In this document: in pieces, positions 1-5,035 of the stretch
How positions within the stretch are numbered: position 1 is the stretch's first letter
How the letters are laid out: every line of letters starts with the position of its first letter
NCBI GenBank assembly: GCA_030638625.1
Contig: DAOWEE010000235.1
Location: 1-6,163, forward strand
Direction: 5' to 3'
Source of the DNA: Methanosarcinales archaeon
GTDB taxonomy: Archaea > Halobacteriota > Methanosarcinia > Methanosarcinales > Methanocomedenaceae
DNA length: 6,163 nt
Position numbers and translations under genes: made by a program
The notes under the pieces: model-generated
Seen by the model: the letters and a program-made list of their open reading frames with translations, nothing else
The model's database searches: none
Told to the model about the DNA's origin: nothing

Positions 1-60
1 AACTTTATGTACTCAAGTAACTGCGACCGAAAGGAGCAGTTTCTTGTGGATTTAATTTGA
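1..60 (+). other. Possible C-terminal tail of a gene cut by the left edge
   Basis: Frame 1 is open from the first base to a TGA at 58-60 and would encode 19 residues ending in CDRKEQFLVDLI. Composition changes after about position 60, from mixed to very AT-rich, as at the end of a gene. Frame 2 is also open to a stop at 52-54, so the reading frame is not decided. The stretch is too short to identify a family. It could equally be non-coding DNA containing the hairpin at 19-41. Confidence 0.2.
19..41 (+). other. Hairpin capped by a GAAA tetraloop
   Basis: AACTGC (19-24) pairs with GCAGTT (36-41). Inside, CC (27-28) can pair with GG (33-34) closing a GAAA tetraloop, a stable GNRA type, leaving a GA/A internal loop. 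No long T-tract follows (only TTCTTG), so it is not an obvious terminator. It could be a structured RNA end, a repeat element, or chance within a coding tail. Confidence 0.35.
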
Positions 61-171
61 ATATATGTATGTACTTCAACAGCCAATGTTTAGGTGAAAT
101 ATTCACAATTCAATTTTATGAGTAAAATATTTAAGTGATAGGAATATAATTACAAGCTCATATCAATTTAC

Positions 172-227
172 TTAATTAATTTGTTTTATTTAATTAAAAC
201 TCGATATATTTAGCAGAGGAATATAAC
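172..227 (+). promoter_or_regulatory. Leader of the DUF1699 gene: paired TTAATTAA palindromes and SD site
   Basis: Two perfect 8-bp palindromes TTAATTAA lie at 172-179 and 190-197, 18 bp apart start to start. They are embedded in AT-rich DNA that could also supply the TATA element. An AGAGGA purine run at 215-220 sits 7 nt before the ATG at 228 and is a plausible ribosome binding site. The TATA box cannot be placed with confidence because the whole region from 61 to 210 is AT-rich. The rest of 61-171 shows nothing else clear. Confidence 0.4.
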
Positions 228-617
228 ATGAAGATTAGAGTAGTAAGTTCAAAAGACGAAATCAGTTCACTTGGTAGCTCAGAAGAAATAGTGCATCTGG
301 CATTCAGACCATCCAATAAGGATATCTTTGTATTGGTACAGACCTGTTCCAACCTGAAGGCCATACACATCCCAAGTTCATACAAAAAGACCATCTCCAA
401 GTCTACCCAGATGTTCCTGGATATGCAGAACATCGGACTTCTTGAAGGTGATGTATGGGGCCATAGAAAGGATATCAATGAATATTATGAGATCAAGCCC
501 CAGATATTTGACAGAATCGAGGACCTGAAGACTGAAGGCCAGAATAATGAGCAGATCCTCACACGCATGGGCATGGAAACCAGGCTCAGCAAAGACCTGC
601 TTAAGTTCTTAATTTAA
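228..617 (+). CDS. DUF1699 family protein
   Basis: This 129-residue protein matches, from memory of the family, DUF1699, a strongly conserved archaeal family best known from Methanosarcina and relatives. Recognisable conserved stretches are HLAFRPSN (about residues 23-30), CSNLKAIHIPSSYKKTIS (40-57) and LLEGDVWGHRKDINEY (71-86). The N-terminal half looks alpha/beta. The last 35 or so residues are helical and charged, with a possible DNA- or protein-binding helical end (EQILTRMGMETRLSKDLLKFL). No signal peptide, membrane segment or catalytic motif is visible. The ATG at 228 has an AGAGGA site 7 nt upstream, and the length looks complete. It is monocistronic, converging on RaSEA with a terminator between them. 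The biochemical function of the family is not known to me. Confidence 0.85.
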   Translation: MKIRVVSSKDEISSLGSSEEIVHLAFRPSNKDIFVLVQTCSNLKAIHIPSSYKKTISKSTQMFLDMQNIGLLEGDVWGHRKDINEYYEIKPQIFDRIEDLKTEGQNNEQILTRMGMETRLSKDLLKFLI

Positions 618-659
618 GTAAGCAACAAAAATCATATAAAATACAGTCCAGATACAAAA

Positions 660-701
660 GACAATCCGGTCTTTACCGGATTTGTCTTATTCTTTTTTTT
701 T
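660..701 (+). terminator. Terminator between convergent genes
   Basis: GACAATCCGGT (660-670) pairs with ACCGGATTTGTC (675-686) around a CTTT loop, giving an 11-bp stem with one bulged base. A nine-T run follows at 693-701, as expected for T-tract-dependent termination of the DUF1699 transcript. On the other strand the same stem is followed by TTTTG, so it may also stop the RaSEA transcript. The T-run overlaps the RaSEA stop codon (700-702 on the minus strand). Confidence 0.75.
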
Positions 702-1728
702 ATTTTACCAGATAAGAGCCGTAGGCATTATCTTCCAGTTCCATCACTTTCTCCCAGAGCGAATAGCACTGGCAATCCACATCTGACAGTACGTCCAGAT
801 CCTGGCTTAGAGAGAAATCCCTCAGTACCTGAGCCACCTCTTTATCACATTCCCTGCAGTTGTGCGGTCCACGATTTGAGCCTGCAGCCACAGGGTCAGA
901 CATGAATGTAATGTGGGGAAACATTTCTTTCGCAGTCTTTAGTATGGATACAGCACTCCAGAGCCAGGGTGGCCGGTAGTCCCTGTGGTTATGGAGTTCT
1001 TCAACCAGTGTTCCATTCTGGACATTGCATAGGTTCAGGGAAATGGTGGAAGCATGTGGTACGGTATCGGATATTGATGAGAGCATATCATCCACTGCCA
1101 TTTTTTCGGACAGGAACGGGGGTTTCAATAGCAGGTATGCTTTTGTTGACACTCCGGTTTTGGCGGCGGTTTGCGATGCCCTGACAAAATCATCAAAGGT
1201 AAAACCTTTGTTGATACAGTCTTTTCGTATAGTATCATTACTGGTCTCAAGTCCCATGGCAATCTCAAATCTGATGTCGTACCTGTCAAGTACAGCAAGG
1301 GTGTCGGCCAGTTTTTTTTCAGTTACGAATTCAGGCCGTGTTTCTGCCACGACCTTTTTCACAGACCCCATTTCACCTATTGTTTCAAGTATCCGTGTTC
1401 TTGCCTGGGTGGATATCTCATGCTCATCAAAGAAACTGCCAGAGGTGAATATCTTTAACAGTGACGTTTGCGGAGTGCTTTTGCTGGCAGCGCGGTCAAA
1501 CTGGGCCAGCAGGTCGTCATCTGAAGGAGTTGAGTCCGCACTGTCATTGACATATCCGCACATTGTACAGCCTTCTCCCATACCCCAGTAACATCCTGTG
1601 GTACAAAAAATAATGGTCAGCGAATCAACAGGCTTACCCCCGAGCAGGTCGTGCCCGGTCCATACGGCTGTGGGCATATTAAGAGGGTGAGTCTTTTTTT
1701 TGGTTGTCGGATTTTTAGTTTGTGTCAT
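700..1728 (-). CDS. raSEA: Archaeosine biosynthesis radical SAM protein RaSEA
   Basis: This 342-residue protein belongs to the COG1244-type radical SAM family now known as RaSEA. In the established pathway ArcS attaches lysine to preQ0 at position 15 of tRNA, and RaSEA converts that adduct to archaeosine using SAM and a [4Fe-4S] cluster. The N-terminal VWTGHDLLGGKPVDSLTIIF (22-41) leads into the cluster motif GCYWGMGEGCTMCGY. Cys46, Cys54 and Cys57 are the likely cluster ligands, and Cys42 is an extra nearby. FTSGSFFDE (94-102), AETRPE (128-133) and EIAMGLET (155-162) look like the following strands of the radical SAM barrel. The C-terminal part carries CREC (291-294) and CQC (319-321), a possible second metal site. 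The first ATG (1728) is kept although no SD is visible; Met18 is an alternative start, also without an SD. It is probably last in the guaAB operon. ArcS is not in the window. Confidence 0.9.
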   Translation of the reverse strand: MTQTKNPTTKKKTHPLNMPTAVWTGHDLLGGKPVDSLTIIFCTTGCYWGMGEGCTMCGYVNDSADSTPSDDDLLAQFDRAASKSTPQTSLLKIFTSGSFFDEHEISTQARTRILETIGEMGSVKKVVAETRPEFVTEKKLADTLAVLDRYDIRFEIAMGLETSNDTIRKDCINKGFTFDDFVRASQTAAKTGVSTKAYLLLKPPFLSEKMAVDDMLSSISDTVPHASTISLNLCNVQNGTLVEELHNHRDYRPPWLWSAVSILKTAKEMFPHITFMSDPVAAGSNRGPHNCRECDKEVAQVLRDFSLSQDLDVLSDVDCQCYSLWEKVMELEDNAYGSYLVK

Positions 1729-1782
1729 TTTAGGGGTGTTAGGTATTAACTTAAGAATAACGTAAGGGTTTTGTCGGTGGCA

Positions 1783-2874
1783 TTACTCAACATCTTTACC
1801 ACAATTAGGACAGAGCTTCCATGAAGATTCCAGTTTAGTGCCACAATTTGAACAGTGATCAAGGGATAAATTCCCTCCACAGTTGGGGCAAAGTTTCCAT
1901 TCCTGATTAACACTTTTTCCACAGTCTGGACATGTCAATTCATCAGGTGTTATTTTATCACTTTTTTTCATGAATGGTTCCAATATATTAAGTGCCAGCC
2001 TGGATTCATTGATAACTGCATCGTCGGTACCTGACGAAGCCATTAATAGTAGTTTGTTCACACTTTGTTTCAGTACATCATAATGATTGGTTTGCATCCA
2101 TTTCAGCAGTTCTTTGTTGTCTTTGGATAAGCCATAGATGTTTCTGATAGACCGGTATTGCAACATTACATTATTTTCAGTATCTAGTTTTTCAATTGAG
2201 CGTTTGAACAACACTATTTTTGATACAAAAAGCTGGTCGGATTTGAACGCTTTTTCTTTTTGCTTCAGCAGCTTGACCAGTCCGTCCTTATTAGGTATTT
2301 CATACCGGTCATCCAGGAAATCGATAAAATCCCGAATATCGTCATCGGCAGGATTTATAAAGTTTTTGAGAAATATATCTATTTCTTTTTGTATTTCCGG
2401 TCCTACAGAAAGTGGTTTATTATTTTCAATCTGTTTGAGTTTCTTATTTGCGGTTTTTAAATCAGCAGAGATGTCAACAAGTTTCAGGTGTTTATTCTTA
2501 ATATCACTAATAAAAGAATCCAGAGCATCTACTTCGGGCATATCCAGAGAAAAAAATTCTTTGAATTTTTCTTCTAGCTTGTCCAGTTGTTTTTTACACA
2601 TTTTCTGCTGGTTAATGATGGTGTGAATATTTTGCTTGAGCTCAGACTCATCCCGTTCAACCCCCAGGGTTTTCAACATGTCCAAAAGCTTTAAAACATC
2701 CTCGTCAGTTGGTTCTTCAAGGCTTTGTATGAAAACATTGACCTCGTTTTCTTTTACTTTACTGGCAAAACTCTTCCGATATGTATCTGCCATTTCAATT
2801 AATTCCGTGGCTTCACTTTCATTCAAAGCAAGAATGTCCAGTGCCTTTTGGTCTTTTGCCAGCATTGTAACCAT
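1783..2874 (-). CDS. Helical repeat protein with C-terminal double zinc ribbon, function unknown
   Basis: This 363-residue protein has no family I can name. Residues 1-310 are charged, Lys/Glu-rich and predicted helical, with coiled-coil-like stretches near 85-107 and 130-151. Two segments, 41-67 and 161-187, align without gaps at an offset of 120 (VFIQSLEEPTDEDVLKLLDML against IFLKNFINPADDDIRDFIDFL), indicating an internal duplication. The C-terminus holds two tandem zinc ribbons: Cys315/318/329/332 and Cys341/344/355/358, each ending in a WKLCPNCG block. Such double ribbons are common in archaeal proteins of varied function and suggest nucleic-acid or protein binding. No membrane segment or enzyme motif is seen. 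The ATG at 2874 lies 11 nt after the guaAB stop, without a clear SD; Met4 is an alternative start. The gene is visibly AT-richer than both flanking genes, which may mean later insertion into the operon. It appears intact. Confidence 0.75.
   Translation of the reverse strand: MVTMLAKDQKALDILALNESEATELIEMADTYRKSFASKVKENEVNVFIQSLEEPTDEDVLKLLDMLKTLGVERDESELKQNIHTIINQQKMCKKQLDKLEEKFKEFFSLDMPEVDALDSFISDIKNKHLKLVDISADLKTANKKLKQIENNKPLSVGPEIQKEIDIFLKNFINPADDDIRDFIDFLDDRYEIPNKDGLVKLLKQKEKAFKSDQLFVSKIVLFKRSIEKLDTENNVMLQYRSIRNIYGLSKDNKELLKWMQTNHYDVLKQSVNKLLLMASSGTDDAVINESRLALNILEPFMKKSDKITPDELTCPDCGKSVNQEWKLCPNCGGNLSLDHCSNCGTKLESSWKLCPNCGKDVE
1786..1932 (-). repeat. Tandem duplicated zinc-ribbon modules
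   Basis: Within the zinc-ribbon protein, residues 315-336 (CPDCGK...EWKLCPNCGGNL) and 341-362 (CSNCGT...SWKLCPNCGKDV) repeat with an offset of 26 residues. Each module has the CxxC-x10-CxxC spacing expected for one zinc ion. The shared WKLCPNCG block points to a local duplication or a strong shared constraint. Confidence 0.8.
2266..2754 (-). repeat. Internal duplication of a helical module in the zinc-ribbon protein
   Basis: Residues 41-83 (DNA 2754-2626) and 161-203 (DNA 2394-2266) align without gaps over their first 27 positions, with the pattern E-[VI]-x-[VI]-F-[IL]-x(5)-P-[TA]-D-[ED]-D-[VI]. The following coiled-coil-like segments also look alike. Divergence is considerable, so this would be an old protein-level repeat rather than a recent DNA repeat. 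Confidence 0.6.
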
Positions 2875-2885
2875 ATTCGTTAATA

Positions 2886-3800
2886 TTATTCGAATTCTAT
2901 TGTTGCCGGGGGCTTTGGTGTGATATCATATACCACCCTGGCCACTCCGGGAATTTCACCTGTTATCCGCGATTCAATTTTCCTGAGTGTATCCCAGGGT
3001 AGTTCAACTGGTCCGGCAGTCATACCGTCCCTGGATTCCACGGCGCGCACTGCCATGATCCAGCCGTGTATCCGCTGGTCGCCTTTAACCCCTGTCCCTT
3101 TTCCAAGCAAAGCGGCAAAGGTCTGCCATGGCTTGAACTGCTCCAGCAGTTCTTCTTCAACAATAGCATTTGCTTCCCTGACCGCAGCCACTTTTTCTGT
3201 TGTGACCTCACCGATTATCCTCACTGACAGGCCCGGTCCCGGGAACGGCATCCGTTCTGAGATTTCTTCAGGCAATCCAATTGCATGTGCTACCTCCCTG
3301 ACTTCATCTTTATACAGGTCAGATATGGGTTCAATTATCTCGTCAAAGTCTATTACAGAGGGCAGCCCACCTACATTATGATGAGATTTAATGCCACCTT
3401 CTGATTCTATCCTGTCAGGATAAATGGTGCCCTGGATAAGGTACCGTACATTAAGATCTTTGGCGCTCTCTTCAAATACCCTGATAAAAGTTTCACCTAC
3501 TGCCTTGCGTTTTTCTTCAGGGTCGGTCAGACCTTTCAGGGCAGCCAGGAACCTGTCACCCGCATATATTGTCTGCAGGTTCATGTACCCGAACACTTCC
3601 TGGATACGCTTAGTTTCTCCCTTTCGCATCAGTCCTGTGTCGATGTAAATTGGTATTAATAAATCGCCAATCGCCCTGTTTGCAAGTACCGCACATACCG
3701 AACTATCCACACCTCCGGAAAGTGCAATTATGGCATGTCCTTTTACGGTATCTTTTAATTTTTGTATTGTTTTTTCTATATATGGTTCAACCTTTACCAT
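2886..3800 (-). CDS. guaAB: GMP synthase (glutamine-hydrolysing) subunit B
   Basis: This 304-residue protein is the ATP-pyrophosphatase subunit of archaeal two-subunit GMP synthase. It adenylates XMP and aminates it with ammonia delivered by a separate glutaminase subunit (GuaAA, not in the window), the last step of GMP synthesis in the cytoplasm. The PP-loop SGGVDSS is at residues 28-34, followed by IPIYIDTGLMRKGE (49-62), QGTIYPDRIES (123-133), GGIKSHHNVGGLP (135-147) and the ERMPFPGPGLSVRIIGEV segment (182-199). The C-terminal dimerisation domain ends in the family-typical DITPKPPATIEFE. Length and termini match family members from Methanosarcina. The ATG at 3800 is preceded by an AGGGGA-like site about 9 nt upstream. 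It is the likely first gene of the minus-strand operon and is divergent from the winged-helix gene. Confidence 0.96.
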   Translation of the reverse strand: MVKVEPYIEKTIQKLKDTVKGHAIIALSGGVDSSVCAVLANRAIGDLLIPIYIDTGLMRKGETKRIQEVFGYMNLQTIYAGDRFLAALKGLTDPEEKRKAVGETFIRVFEESAKDLNVRYLIQGTIYPDRIESEGGIKSHHNVGGLPSVIDFDEIIEPISDLYKDEVREVAHAIGLPEEISERMPFPGPGLSVRIIGEVTTEKVAAVREANAIVEEELLEQFKPWQTFAALLGKGTGVKGDQRIHGWIMAVRAVESRDGMTAGPVELPWDTLRKIESRITGEIPGVARVVYDITPKPPATIEFE

Positions 3801-4026
3801 CGATGTTGTCCCCTAATGAAAATAGAACATTTTAATTCAATAACTTTTATCCCAGTTTAAGTGATATAATTATTTTTAGTTCAAACTACAGTAAAGTATA
3901 ATATGTGTTTACTTATATTTATATTAATTCAAACAATATCAATATAACTAATACGTTCCTTTTTTCAGGTATGTGTAATATAATACTTTACATTGATTAT
4001 ATGGGTGTTGAATACGAGGTTCGTAA
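3801..4026. promoter_or_regulatory. Divergent promoter region of guaAB and the winged-helix gene
   Basis: This AT-rich spacer must drive both genes. For the plus strand, AATATAATA at about 3977-3985 is a TATA candidate that would place a start near 4008, just before the GAGGT ribosome site at 4016-4020 (6 nt before the ATG). A second plus-strand candidate is TTATATTTATATTA near 3913-3926. For the minus strand, AATTATATC near 3864-3872 could serve guaAB, whose ATG lies about 65 nt away. TATA assignments in such AT-rich DNA are tentative. Confidence 0.5.
3891..3991. repeat. Separated inverted-repeat pair, candidate operator sites
   Basis: GTAAAGTATAATAT (3891-3904) and ATATAATACTTTAC (3978-3991) are inverted copies matching at 13 of 14 positions, with 73 bp between them. 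Each also sits in a weaker local palindrome of GTAA...TTAC type (3891-3912 and 3975-3991). The right copy overlaps the best TATA candidate of the winged-helix gene, a position suited to autoregulation. Binding is inferred only. Confidence 0.45.
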
Positions 4027-4317
4027 ATGTTGACCGATAGAGTTGAAACCGAATTGGAATTACTGGAGCGGCATATCATTATACTGAACACTGTCATCCA
4101 GAAGGGGCCTATCGGGATTATGAAATTATCTGAGGAAACAGGCATCCCCAACCACAGGGTCCGTTATTCACTTCGTGTACTTGAGCAGGAGAGATTGATT
4201 GCACCTTCTACACAGGGTGCAGTGGCTCCGGATGAGGCCATAGAATTTATGCGTGAATTTGAGTCATTTATTGTTCGTCTGCGGGAAAAGATAGATGGTA
4301 TAAATGCAATGGTCTGA
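4027..4317 (+). CDS. Small winged-helix DNA-binding protein
   Basis: This 96-residue protein looks like an archaeal single-domain winged-helix transcriptional regulator. An N-terminal helix (residues 5-25, RVETELELLERHIIILNTVI) precedes the helix-turn-helix: first helix GIMKLSEETG (30-39), turn IPN, then a basic recognition helix HRVRYSLRVLEQ (43-54). The wing region is RLIAPSTQGAVAP (56-68). A final amphipathic helix (69-90) probably mediates dimerisation. No ligand-binding domain or metal site is present. The ATG at 4027 has a good GAGGT site 6 nt upstream. It is divergent from guaAB, and similar small regulators often act on their own or the adjacent promoter, so control of the guaAB operon is a reasonable inference. 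I recognise related sequences in methanogens and haloarchaea but not a named function. Confidence 0.8.
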   Translation: MLTDRVETELELLERHIIILNTVIQKGPIGIMKLSEETGIPNHRVRYSLRVLEQERLIAPSTQGAVAPDEAIEFMREFESFIVRLREKIDGINAMV

Positions 4318-4318
4318 A

Positions 4319-4341
4319 ATTTTCACACAGTTGGTGAAAAT
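4319..4341 (+). other. Hairpin following the winged-helix gene
   Basis: ATTTTCAC (4319-4326) pairs perfectly with GTGAAAAT (4334-4341) around a 7-nt loop, starting one base after the stop codon. No T-tract follows, so it is not a classical terminator. It could protect the 3' end of the mRNA or act as a binding palindrome. Confidence 0.45.
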
Positions 4342-4396
4342 ATGTTCCAGATATGCATGCAATCGGAAATATATTCCATGCAGATTCTCGCCCCCC

Positions 4397-4414
4397 AAAC
4401 TCATTATTGAGTTT
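4397..4414 (+). other. Perfect 7-bp hairpin, possible weak terminator
   Basis: AAACTCA (4397-4403) and TGAGTTT (4408-4414) enclose a TTAT loop. The stem ends in TTT but lacks a longer T-run, so termination of the winged-helix transcript here is only possible. The same structure forms on either strand. Confidence 0.35.
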
Positions 4415-4560
4415 AAGTCCATATTCTGACTGAATTCACTTCGACACATCCCGTAGTATTGTAATATATTTCACATCAGCCCATATAATCGAAAAATATG
4501 AGTCTGTGCTGCCGAAATCCGCACGGTTAATCATTGCGTTTGTCATTTAATTTTGTAGGG

Positions 4561-4653
4561 AAAGGGAACGTATATATAGAGGATTTTTTAGAGCACATAT
4601 TAAGCAACACTTATTCGTGCAAAAACATTCAAGATTGAGGAAGTGACAGTGCA
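4561..4653 (+). promoter_or_regulatory. Promoter and leader of the 111-residue protein gene
   Basis: TATATATA at 4571-4578 is preceded by a purine-rich stretch (AAAGGGAACG) that could serve as the BRE. This is the clearest archaeal promoter in the window. A transcript starting about 25 bases downstream, near 4600, would have a leader of about 50 nt. GGAAGTGA (4639-4646) differs by one base from the ideal GGAGGTGA and lies 7 nt before the ATG at 4654. Confidence 0.6.
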
Positions 4654-4989
4654 ATGGCAATAAAAAAACGGTTCAAAACCACAGATCCCATGAAGGACTA
4701 CACCCACATGAAACGTCTTGCAGGCAGATTGGACAGGATATTTCCTGAATACGATTTTGTCCCAAAGTCAAATGGCTATGAAATTGATATCAAAAGTAAA
4801 AAATTAAGATATAAAAGGGTGACGATGCAGCGGGTTAAGACTAAAAGTAATCACGAGACTGGTTACAGGCTCAGTATACCCGAGAAGGGGCGTTCATATG
4901 ATTGCGGCCGGATGCCTGAACTGGAAGATACTGTACTGCTGAAAAAAGCATTGAGCCTTGAAATTAAAGCTATTGATGGTAGCTGGTAA
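4654..4989 (+). CDS. Conserved-looking basic protein, function unknown
   Basis: I do not recognise a family for this 111-residue protein. It is rich in Lys and Arg, especially over residues 1-60 (KKRFK near the start, MKRLAGRLDRIF at 19-30, KSKKLRYKRVTMQRVKTK at 47-64). It has no cysteine pair, membrane span or signal peptide. The pattern suggests an N-terminal helix followed by beta strands, with a closing helix (residues 92-105). Coding is supported by a strong promoter, a near-ideal SD site at 4639-4646, coding-like composition and the position 46 nt before the DHPS-like gene, with which it may be co-transcribed. Nucleic-acid binding is a guess from charge only. Confidence 0.65.
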   Translation: MAIKKRFKTTDPMKDYTHMKRLAGRLDRIFPEYDFVPKSNGYEIDIKSKKLRYKRVTMQRVKTKSNHETGYRLSIPEKGRSYDCGRMPELEDTVLLKKALSLEIKAIDGSW

Positions 4990-5035
4990 AAAGATATAAC
5001 AAACTTTTTTGCATGTGATACTAAATTAGGTCAAC

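Larger units (their letters stand above)
4318..4653. other. Gene-free stretch with small hairpins and a promoter
   Basis: No convincing ORF or RNA gene is seen in these 336 bases. Contents are an 8-bp hairpin right after the winged-helix stop (4319-4341), a 7-bp hairpin at 4397-4414, a six-base C run (4391-4396), and a TATA box with leader in the last 90 bases. No box C/D pair, tRNA-like fold or tandem repeat was found. The middle part (about 4415-4555) shows nothing I can interpret. Confidence 0.5.

Noticed and set aside
1025..1591. 188-residue open frame on the plus strand opposite raSEA
   Set aside because: It lies inside the strongly recognised RaSEA gene, has no family resemblance, and has a Ser-rich composition typical of an antisense shadow frame.
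2138..2626. 162-residue plus-strand frame opposite the zinc-ribbon gene
   Set aside because: Its Ser/Phe-rich sequence is the complement of Lys/Glu-rich helices. The minus frame has the zinc ribbons and the internal repeat.
4319..4341. Intrinsic terminator for the winged-helix gene
   Set aside because: The stem is perfect but no T-tract follows, so it was kept only as a hairpin.
4592..4620. Leader hairpin or riboswitch between GCAC and GTGC
   Set aside because: The stem is interrupted by mismatches and would straddle the expected transcription start about 25 bases after the TATA box.
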